A DNA stretch of 64,000 nucleotides, taken from NCBI GenBank assembly GCA_026874595.1, contig CM049310.1:40673558-40737557 (forward strand), in the 5' to 3' direction. Under the pieces are notes generated by a model that ran no database searches, was not told the DNA's origin, and saw only the letters and a list, made by a program, of their open reading frames with translations. Position 1 is the first letter of the stretch. Each line of letters begins with the position of its first letter. Shown piece after piece: positions 62,401 to 64,000 of this stretch. A program made the position numbers and the translations under genes. This DNA is from Sipunculus nudus. Lineage: Eukaryota > Annelida > Sipuncula > Golfingiida > Sipunculidae.

Positions 62401-63748
62401 TTTGTGCTAAACCTGATGCATGGAGGTGACATTATAATTACAAGGGGTGCTGTGCTGCTATTGGTGGCTGGTCTGCCTCACACGTTCTATATACTTACAA
62501 ACTGGTAGTCCCAGTTATCATTATTGCCTTAGGTGTTCACCAGGGGGAGATAGGGTAGATGTCCAGTGGTGATGTGCTCAGTCATGTTTCATCATGTTTA
62601 AAAGTTTAATCCTGTAACACAGACATTAACTTAGCTATGAATGGTGACAATACCATAGAAATCTGCATTCTATGGAATAGGGGGGTTCCCTATTGTGTGT
62701 TGCTCCCAAAACCATGTTTGCATTCTCTTATATGGCCCATATTCCCAGTTTCGGAAGAAAGTCAGAATACAAAGGGACTTTGACTCAGAAACAAAGACAC
62801 ATCCAAGGATTGGTGTTAGCATTTTGTATTAGCTCTAACCTTATTTTGACTTGGACAAAGAAAATATTTAATGAGCTGGACACAGTTAGGATTTGCTGCT
62901 CAGTCAAATCTTTTTAGCTGAAGTGGCAACTTATCTTACACCAAAACAGGAGCATATGGCAATTATGATCAGTAAGCCCCAGTTGGAAATATTTGTACAT
63001 GTCCCTTTAAGTTTGAATATCTTTAGTGTGATCCTGTTACCACTTTGATTGGATCACATGTTTCTTTTTGAGTTTTCAAAGTATATCCCTTAAGACCAAT
63101 AAGAAAATTTTTATTTGGTTGTATTTTCCTATCAGATGGAAGATTGATACCAAAGACAGAATTATTTTTTTCCCAGTCTCTAAGACTTTTTCAGACCTAA
63201 ACCCATAAACAAACTGTTTAGCAAGTTTCTTGGGTCCAGAGAAGTCCAGAGATCTTCATCATGGTGTTATCGAAACCAATATATTGTGAATGCTCCAGTA
63301 GTTTAAGGCTTACTGTTTGACTAAATGCTTTAAATCTTACTACCAAGCTTTAAATAGCTCAGTGCTTGACGCCATAAACTCATAGTTTTTAATTTAATAT
63401 TTCAGTCCCTAACAGTTTAACAAAAATGCTTTTTTTTCTGCAAATGCTTCAGAGCTTAATGTCTAAATACCCAATCTTAAATATCTCAGAGCTTGCAGGG
63501 AATATAATGAAACTCATTGTATGCTTTACCATGACTATTTATCTTCAGTGGCTTTGGTGCTTTGAGTATATATATCTGTATATTTATAAATGTATGTAGC
63601 CTTATAAGATACATCACCAGTTACACTCACATTATGTGCCAAGTCTTTGTTTCCTGTGCCTGCCACTTCTGTCAGACCTTTTTGTTTCATGCTCACCTTG
63701 TAATGTGATGACACTCTGTGTGACGTCTCCTTTCAGAAAAAACAATGA
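20432..63748 (+). CDS. MIC27: MICOS complex subunit of the MIC26/MIC27 (APOO/APOOL) family, whole gene
   Basis: Eight coding exons join in consistent phase: 20432-20443, 24342-24440, 56158-56283, 57064-57118, 57488-57583, 61202-61345, 61848-61930 and 63737-63748. They total 627 nt and encode 208 residues. The family is a small inner-mitochondrial-membrane protein of the MICOS complex, which shapes crista junctions and binds cardiolipin. Visible family features are a short basic/hydrophobic N-terminus (MASRLVTRVVVP), then an LPIY motif at residue 38. Two Gly/Ala-rich membrane spans follow, at about 112-128 (RAAVITVAGLGGIVAGY) and 137-152 (AYAIIAMTAASAVCYP), with the CYPxQ motif at 150-154. The length suits the family (roughly 200-270 residues). 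The C-terminal tail is Ser/Thr/Lys-rich. Intron 2 (31.7 kb) hosts three antisense TRAF genes. MIC26 and MIC27 cannot be separated here, because invertebrates often have a single ancestral-type gene. Confidence 0.9.
21744..21794. repeat. Short perfect hairpin
   Basis: GGACTCCAT and ATGGAGTCC are separated by 9 nt, with outer GCCA/TGGC pairing around them. The stem is short and the function is unknown. Confidence 0.5.
21960..22574 (+). mobile_element. Truncated non-autonomous Helitron-type repeat (copy C)
   Basis: Two roughly 280-bp subrepeats start TTCAATGTGTTGGTCTG and carry GGTGGCGCCA-type palindromes (near 22025, 22168 and 22319). The end has a G tract, GTCTGGGGATACTGTGG, the hairpin GGCACC-TGC-GGTGCC (22547-22561) and a terminal CTAG (22571-22574) before T. 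This is the same 3' end as 60785-60812. The 5' end is uncertain and probably truncated. Confidence 0.6.
24342..24440 (+). CDS. MIC27: MIC27 coding exon 2
   Basis: Acceptor TTGTTTTCCAG and donor GAT|GTGAGT, phase 0 at both ends, 33 codons (residues 5-37). It encodes the rest of the presequence-like N-terminus and a hydrophilic stretch (AAGEEQPKMKYRD). An in-frame ATG at 24366 is an alternative start. Confidence 0.85.
25295..25530 (+). mobile_element. Old 5' portion of an AGCTCAGCTGA-family repeat
   Basis: TTTTTAGCTCAGCTGACTATGAGTCATCTGAGCTATAG is followed by CCGTC/TGTCCG motifs, an AACAGGGCA block and ATTGGACCTA, in the same order as at 36715-36860. It diverges afterwards and the 3' end was not found. 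Confidence 0.65.
27283..27344. repeat. Hairpin with 11-bp perfect stem
   Basis: CCTTGTTATGG (27283-27293) pairs with CCATAACAAGG (27334-27344). The 40-nt loop contains a further short GTAAACAC/GTGT pairing. Confidence 0.6.
27714..29346 (+). mobile_element. Non-autonomous Helitron-type repeat (copy A)
   Basis: It begins near GCAGACAAAGTCAGGGGATACTATG and ends GTCTGGGGATACTATGA ... ATCTAG (29343-29346), homologous end to end with 59191-60812. It contains about four monomers of roughly 250-330 bp, each with AATACCCC, TTGCC-CTTGACAG and a GGTGGCGCCACC palindrome (near 28038, 28365, 28544, 28760, 28997). A/T-rich expansions interrupt it near 28670-28740 and 28890-28980. The 5' TC and the 3' hairpin are eroded, so it is older than copy B. 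Confidence 0.75.
29347..29886. other. Intronic spacer upstream of the TRAF duplication
   Basis: AT-rich sequence without recognisable genes or repeats. It is present only next to TRAF copy 1, and homology with copies 2 and 3 starts at about 29887. Confidence 0.5.
29887..33466. repeat. Segmental duplication, unit 1 (TRAF copy 1)
   Basis: About 3.6 kb nearly identical to 47785-51370; its first 2.3 kb also matches 53146-55361. It comprises the TRAF 3' flank, coding region and 5' flank. The 5' flank has its own internal direct repeat (about 32029-32473 and 32937-33388), separated by a piece rich in TGTCTGTC motifs. Confidence 0.9.
30182..31570 (-). CDS. TRAF6-like RING/MATH protein, copy 1
   Basis: Uninterrupted 462-codon frame. 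I start it at the MMETS methionine because all three copies are exactly this length from there, while the region upstream differs by indels and lacks an ATG start in this copy. The frame is open for 44 more codons upstream. Domains: RING at 25-64 (C25, C28, C40, H42, C45, C48, C61, D64, the C3HC3D arrangement of TRAF6), TRAF-type zinc fingers at about 91-256, coiled coil at about 260-312, and a MATH/TRAF-C domain at about 325-459 with the FYTGCPGYK core and a final FTADGKMKI strand. Such proteins are cytosolic trimeric adaptors and E3 ubiquitin ligases downstream of Toll/IL-1/TNF-type receptors. The gene is antisense to MIC27 inside its intron 2. Private residues include C183 and D178 in the third zinc finger. 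All predicted zinc ligands of the RING are kept, so it looks functional. Confidence 0.88.
   Translation of the reverse strand: MMETSNRELGYDAEFVRELDVMYTCPVCLLGLRDPLQTQCGHRFCESCLQGAAKGRRHFKCPVDNTWLDFVTDVFPDAAIKREVLSLKVRCCYHGSDCCWEGELRDAEAHGKACPEAQLVCPHDCHVTIKRKDLQQHQNSCDMKPVSCVHCGKIVRQKDVDDHQNTCPMKLVECEYCDEAVSCCDLSEHLEVVCGKVPKTCSTCGRQGILRKDMTQHLDVVDGDCPLVAVLCAFSRFGCSYQTRRKDLVKHYQTSHHHHMMLLMTKLRQQDQELTNQNAALKAAAVTSARLYLANQQQLTKLKQQQQTINQLSQCKEDQPAHSMSGTFIWNVDLNAGQHQVYTSPAFYTGCPGYKLQLTMDMNGFQENGRKYVSMSVTMLKGCYDSRLQFPFSCTCSVTVLSSDQPDRSHSADIVCCRMLPSSGSEQSRTLLKFINHNKLSDQIFTADGKMKISVSVKTPSI
33467..34014. other. Spacer after TRAF duplication unit 1
   Basis: AT-rich sequence containing an ATTTGCATT-rich stretch (about 33715-33800). 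No gene was seen. Confidence 0.4.
34015..34235. repeat. Two diverged TGACCTTTGACC-type repeat units
   Basis: Two roughly 120-bp units each contain a GACCT(T)TG-C-C-TGACCTCAAA-T-ATAGGGT core, ending in a GATGA(G/A)C-TATATG stretch. They are probably part of a dispersed repeat, and directly precede the LINE fragment. Confidence 0.5.
34236..35104 (+). pseudogene. LINE reverse-transcriptase fragment, 5' truncated
   Basis: Two frames, 34236-34547 and 34571-35104, are joined by one frameshift near 34548. They encode the C-terminal half of a LINE ORF2: the ADDTVV catalytic box (with the usual aromatic residue before it changed), then the LKVNVEKS and LGI motifs, and the GKITIIKAHILSQLMYAL and LLWKFIWG motifs of L1/Tx1-like elements. 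The element starts at the catalytic box, so it is 5' truncated. Its coding sequence is interrupted after KYG by the repeat at 35105-36239 and resumes in 36240-36713. It is dead as a transposon. Confidence 0.85.
35105..36239 (+). mobile_element. Repeat element inserted in the LINE (family with ~290-bp monomers)
   Basis: It splits the LINE coding sequence. The flanks read GGGTA at left and CATAGTA at right, so a GTA (or TA) target duplication is possible. It contains about four subunits, each with GCAAAATTT, GTCAAAC, GAGATATGAG and a GGTGGCGCCACC-type palindrome. A GC-rich end (GGCGGCCGCCGCCGC) contains a CGGACGC/GGAAAGGT stretch. The right part recurs at 51381-51789 with the same LINE junction. 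Confidence 0.7.
36240..36713 (+). pseudogene. LINE 3' part with internal deletion
   Basis: It aligns with the LINE at 51790-52764. It jumps at about 36395 from the equivalent of 51957 to that of 52446, losing about 490 bp of the ORF2 C-terminus at a 2-bp microhomology (GA). It ends at CTCTCTTGG, where the large element starts. Confidence 0.85.
38630..39171. other. Non-monomer insert within the composite element
   Basis: This block breaks the 340-bp monomer order. It has AACAACAGCAACAATAATAA, a TTTAT-rich tract and no GGCGCC monomer motif, then the left end restarts at 39172. It is possibly a separate insertion or host sequence between two element copies. The short ORFs in it were not recognised. 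Confidence 0.4.
41232..46567 (+). mobile_element. Nested Helentron-like element with satellite core
   Basis: The left end is ATGCCCCCGCC (41233-41243). The right end has the exact inverse GGCGGGGGCAT (46534-46544), then the hairpin GTGTCG-TTC-CGACAC (46547-46561), ATTTAG and T's. It sits in the host monomer sequence ...ACAAATTTT|TTCTC..., that is, between T residues. Near the left end are CCGTCATTCCGTC repeats, then the 180-bp array. No coding gene is present. The end structure matches a repeat type I associate with bivalve genomes. Confidence 0.8.
41331..46500 (+). repeat. Tandem array of about 29 units of ~180 bp
   Basis: The unit runs from TACGGACTTTTTTTCGCAATG through CCTGCAGATATTGGCC, GTTACAGAT, TTGACCTACTTTTGACCG, CTCCTAAACTTAGAAAATTTC to GACAGATACACATG. 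Units come in recognisable variants: ACGGAATT versus ACGGACTT, GGCCTGATTTTTGG versus GGCCTTTTTTTTATAG. These recur every third unit (about 540 bp) in the first part. A block around 43470-44000 repeats at 45619-46120 with an offset of 2149 bp (12 units). Edge units are more diverged, the core nearly identical. The 60-112 codon ORFs across it are by-products. Confidence 0.95.
47412..47784 (+). pseudogene. LINE 3' terminus with poly(A), next to TRAF copy 2
   Basis: It continues the LINE after the large insertion: ATCATGATAACCCCTC ... GATTTATGGAATAAAAA, with an A run of about 18. It matches 52777-53145. The A run abuts the start of TRAF duplication unit 2. Confidence 0.85.
47785..51370. repeat. 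Segmental duplication, unit 2 (TRAF copy 2)
   Basis: Homologous to 29887-33466 over its full length, including the 5'-flank direct repeats. It ends at GGCTTGAGTTA, after which it joins the repeat element at about 51381 instead of the sequence found after unit 1. Confidence 0.9.
48080..49468 (-). CDS. TRAF6-like RING/MATH protein, copy 2
   Basis: A 462-codon intact frame from MMETS; an in-frame extension upstream to 49687 (73 more codons) has its own ATG but lies in sequence that is not length-conserved between copies. Domain order and RING ligands match copy 1. Distinctive residues are in the RING (GHHFCEPCLRG instead of GHRFCESCLQG), IKCEV before the zinc fingers, ECKHCHQAVSYC in the third zinc finger (shared with copy 3) and SRIQFPF in the MATH domain. 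Substitutions keep the zinc-binding C and H positions of the RING. It is antisense within MIC27 intron 2, between two LINE copies. The role is inferred as for copy 1; the changes near the RING could alter E2 partner choice, but that is inference. Confidence 0.88.
   Translation of the reverse strand: MMETSNRELGYDAEFVRELDVMYTCPVCLLGLRDPLQTQCGHHFCEPCLRGAAKGRRHFKCPVDNTWLDFVTDVFPDAAIKCEVLSLKVRCCYHGSGCCWEGELRDAEAHGKACPEAQLVCPHDCHVTIKRKDLQQHQNSCNMKPVSCVHCGKIVRQKDVDDHQNTCPMKLVECKHCHQAVSYCDLSEHLEVVCGKVPQTCSTCGRQGILRGDMTQHLDVVDGDCPLVAVLCAFSRIGCSYQTRRKDLVKHYQTSHHHHMMLLMTKLRQQDQELTNQNAALKVAAVTSARLCLANQQQLTKLEQQQQTINQLSQCKEDQPAHSMSGTFIWTVDLNAGQHQVYTSPAFYTGCPGYKLQLTMDMNGFQENGRKYVSMSVTMLKGCYDSRIQFPFSCTCSVTVLSCDQLDRSHSADIVCCRMLPSSGSEQSRTLLKFINHNMLSDQIFTADGKMKISVSVKTPSI
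51381..51789 (+). mobile_element. Second copy of the LINE-inserted repeat, right part only
   Basis: It matches 35818-36239, including GGTGGCGCCACC (near 51497), and ends in the same ACATAGTATCTGC junction with the LINE. The GC-rich block is shorter (GGCGGTGGC instead of GGCGGCCGCCGCCGC). The left end is fused directly to TRAF unit 2. Confidence 0.8.
51790..53145 (+). pseudogene. LINE ORF2 C-terminus, 3' region and poly(A)
   Basis: From 51792 the frame reads ICKTLFWRIQLYNAGVTKLY and continues to about 52157. A frameshift follows, then 52123-52596 encodes FRIIHRNITLNPFLYRIGKA and the zinc-knuckle-like C-x2-C-x7-H-x4-C (CSLCKKEKETLVHIFYSC) typical of LINE ORF2 C-termini. The stop is at 52594-52596. 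The 3' region ends GGAATAAAAAA with an A run at about 53127-53138. It lacks the 10.7-kb insertion (empty site at 52765-52776) and the 490-bp deletion seen in the copy at 36240. Confidence 0.88.
53146..55361. repeat. Segmental duplication, unit 3 (TRAF copy 3), truncated
   Basis: It matches unit 2 from the LINE poly(A) through TRAF and about 310 bp of its 5' flank. It then stops at CCTGGGACATG and is replaced by an AGCTCAGCTGA-family 3' end. Confidence 0.9.
53441..54829 (-). CDS. TRAF6-like RING/MATH protein, copy 3
   Basis: A 462-codon intact frame from MMETS, with an ATG-started extension possible to 55048. The domain layout is identical to the other copies, with all eight RING ligands kept. 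It groups with copy 2 by shared residues (ECKHCHQAVSYC, VPQTC, SRIGC, FIWTVDL) but keeps the copy-1 state elsewhere (GHRFCESCLQG, IKREV, SRLQFPF), as expected if copies 2 and 3 split last. Private changes cluster at the end of the RING (AANGRTHLKCPVD) and in SVTVQSCD. Only about 310 bp of the common 5' flank remains, so its promoter may differ from those of copies 1 and 2. Confidence 0.88.
   Translation of the reverse strand: MMETSNRELGYDAEFVRELDVMYTCPVCLLGLRDPLQTQCGHRFCESCLQGAANGRTHLKCPVDNTWLDFVTDVFPDAAIKREVLSLKVRCCYHGSGCCWEGELRDAEAHGKACPEAQLVCPHDCHVTIKRKDLQQHQNSCNMKPVSCVHCGKIVRQKDVDDHQNTCPMKLVECKHCHQAVSYCDLSEHLEVVCGKVPQTCSTCGRQGILRKDMTQHLDVVDGDCPLVAVLCAFSRIGCSYQTRRKDLVKHYQTSHHHHMMLLMTKLRQQDQELTNQNAALKAAAVTSARLCLANQQQLTKLEQQQQTINQLSQCKEDQPAHSMSGTFIWTVDLNAGQHQVYTSPAFYTGCPGYKLQLTMDMNGFQENGRKYVSMSVTMLKGCYDSRLQFPFSCTCSVTVQSCDQPDRSHSADIVCCRMLPSSGSEQSRTLLKFINHDMLSDQIFTADGKMKISVSVKTPSI
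55362..55432 (+). mobile_element. 3' end of an AGCTCAGCTGA-family element
   Basis: TTTTTACCTTCAAGGTCAAATTCAGCTGAAGACAGTGACCCATGGGTCCCTTGTTT-type end: subterminal TTCAGCTGA, hairpin GACCCATGGGTC, CTTG then T's. It is fused to the truncated TRAF unit 3. Confidence 0.65.
55433..56157. other. MIC27 intron 2, distal part
   Basis: AT-rich intron with a C run at about 55548-55562. A second isolated 3' end of the AGCTCAGCTGA family lies at about 55931-56002 (ACTTCAGCTAAGCACAGTGAC, CATGGGTCCCTTGTTC). It ends in the acceptor TTCTGTTTTATAG at 56157. Confidence 0.6.
56158..56283 (+). CDS. MIC27: MIC27 coding exon 3
   Basis: Phase 0 at both ends, 42 codons (residues 38-79), donor CAG|GTGTGT. It starts with the family motif LPIY and continues with a conserved hydrophilic, probably helical intermembrane-space segment (SSFRSSISSVRQTVWEYLDS). 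Confidence 0.92.
56284..57063 (+). other. MIC27 intron 3
   Basis: Non-coding, with a C-rich run of about 25 at 56507-56533. No other gene was seen. Confidence 0.7.
57064..57118 (+). CDS. MIC27: MIC27 coding exon 4
   Basis: Acceptor TTTTTTACTTGCAG, donor CAC|GTCAGT; enters in phase 0 and leaves in phase 1. It encodes GTTDRMKDILEIGKAHTA plus one base, part of the helical segment before the first membrane span. Confidence 0.88.
57488..57583 (+). CDS. MIC27: MIC27 coding exon 5 (first membrane span)
   Basis: Acceptor ATTTCATTTCAG, donor GAG|GTACAG, phase 1 in and out. It completes a Gln codon and encodes TVDFIQNDPGVLPR, then the Gly-rich span AAVITVAGLGGIVAGY. Reading through the donor only gives a chance extension. 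Confidence 0.92.
57850..58075 (+). repeat. Dispersed repeat, diverged copy 2
   Basis: Partner of 6200-6420 with the same landmark order (GGTTTATTTCTCCCAGTTTC, GCTGCCATTT, ACACAAACCCAGA, GGTCACGTGTC, TATGGGTATA). This copy is less GC-rich. The homology may begin slightly upstream. Confidence 0.6.
58163..58275 (+). repeat. C-rich mini-repeat copy
   Basis: GACCCCCCACTAGACC ... GTTCTCCTGGGTTGGACCCC ... CCTAAATCATGGATCCGCCCCTGATC. It is the clearest copy of the family also seen at 15345-15440 and 2366-2415. Confidence 0.55.
59191..60812 (+). mobile_element. Non-autonomous Helitron with canonical termini (copy B)
   Basis: It begins TC (59191) after A and ends CTAG (60809-60812) before T, the standard Helitron A/T insertion. 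Nine nucleotides before CTAG lies a perfect 6-bp hairpin GGCACC-AGC-GGTGCC (60785-60799). The interior has about four monomers of roughly 330 bp, each with GGGGTCATGACCTTTCC, CCTTGACCTTGAAT and an AACAGGTGGCGCCACCTGTT-type palindrome. A G tract (about 60749-60760) precedes the 3' end. A CGCCGCCGCCGCCGC run lies near the 5' end. There is no Rep/helicase ORF, so it must have depended on a partner element. Confidence 0.85.
61018..61110 (+). mobile_element. 5' fragment of an AGCTCAGCTGA-family repeat
   Basis: TTTTTAGCTCAGCTGACTGAAAGTCAACTGATGTATAGG, then GTCCGTCCAGCCATCC and AGGGTTCACAAATG. Only the first ~90 bp are recognisable. Confidence 0.65.
61202..61345 (+). CDS. MIC27: MIC27 coding exon 6 (second membrane span)
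   Basis: Acceptor GTGTTTACAG, donor CCAG|GTAAGG, phase 1 in and out. It encodes GRLFRKGAYAIIAMTAASAV and then CYPHQ, the family's hallmark after the second span, followed by a lysine-rich helix. Intron retention would add KAQETSDTK and a stop at 61375-61377, a plausible alternative C-terminus. Confidence 0.92.
61848..61930 (+). CDS. MIC27: MIC27 coding exon 7
   Basis: Acceptor TTGGTTCCAG, donor AAG|GTACAC, phase 1 in and phase 0 out. It encodes the hydrophilic tail GQSEVSVEPQTSASSKTDSD and VYMTVDEK, acidic and Ser/Thr-rich as in divergent tails of this family. Confidence 0.8.
61931..63736 (+). other. MIC27 intron 7
   Basis: Non-coding AT-rich sequence with no repeats or genes that I recognise. 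It ends GTCTCCTTTCAG. Confidence 0.6.
63737..63748 (+). CDS. MIC27: MIC27 coding exon 8 (KKQ-stop)
   Basis: After the acceptor CTCCTTTCAG the phase-0 frame reads AAA AAA CAA TGA. This gives a basic C-terminus and a stop, so the rest of the exon (63749 onward) would be 3' untranslated. It was chosen because phase and acceptor fit; another downstream terminal exon cannot be excluded. Confidence 0.55.
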   Translation, partial: KKQ

Positions 63749-64000
63749 CCTTTCATCTGGAACATGCCAAGGTGATTCATATCTCAGGTAACCGCCTCCC
63801 CATCCTCCCATCTCCCAGGGGATGATGACAAAGTTCTAATGTTTTCATGGAGTAGTGCTCATTTCAGTCCATAGTAATCTGTTTTATTATAAGGGAATCA
63901 TTCCAAAGAAGACTCTATAATTATCAGTATGTAGTATTTATTTAGATCAAAGATTGAAATTTACATGATTCTTAGAACAGTGATTGGCAAATTTCAAAAG
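63749..64000 (+). other. Presumed MIC27 3' untranslated region or downstream sequence
   Basis: No other gene was seen. The polyadenylation site could not be placed inside the window. Confidence 0.4.

Overview
This is a eukaryotic nuclear window, most likely from a bivalve or related mollusc. The evidence is long GT-AG introns, abundant microsatellites, a tRNA-derived SINE, and dense non-autonomous rolling-circle-type repeats. Two repeat ends are of kinds I know from bivalve genomes: one starts AGCTCAGCTGACTG, the other has ATGCCCCC...GGGGGCAT ends followed by a GTGTCG/CGACAC hairpin. The species cannot be fixed from sequence alone.

Layout. Positions 1-10610 are gene-poor AT-rich DNA with a foldback repeat, microsatellites and old repeat scraps. 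At 10626-11475 (+) there is a long coding exon of an unrecognised single-pass type II membrane protein; a short exon at 12847-12905 probably follows it. A SINE with a perfect 14-bp target duplication sits between them. Positions 12906-20431 are mostly non-coding.

From 20432 to 63748 (+) lies one complete gene for a MICOS subunit of the MIC26/MIC27 (APOO/APOOL) family. I reconstructed eight coding exons whose phases all agree, giving 627 nt including the stop and 208 residues. Its second intron is about 31.7 kb long. On the opposite strand that intron holds three near-identical intronless genes for TRAF6-like proteins (RING, TRAF zinc fingers, coiled coil, MATH domain; 462 residues each).

The TRAF genes belong to a duplicated unit: TRAF gene, degraded LINE, TRAF gene, LINE, TRAF gene. 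The LINE between TRAF copies 1 and 2 carries a further insertion of about 10.7 kb. That insertion is a Helentron-like element full of roughly 340-bp repeats, and a second element of about 5.3 kb with roughly 29 repeats of 180 bp is nested inside it. The LINE between copies 2 and 3 lacks this insertion, so both the empty and the filled site are present in the same window.

How the parts relate. The MICOS protein would act in the mitochondrial inner membrane at crista junctions. The TRAF proteins would be cytosolic E3 ligase/adaptors of innate immune signalling. No shared pathway is implied; the link is positional (nested, antisense). The most unusual features are the nested TRAF array, the staged transposon insertions that can be ordered in time, the higher-order satellite, and a 12-bp palindrome (GGTGGCGCCACC) recurring in otherwise unrelated repeat families.
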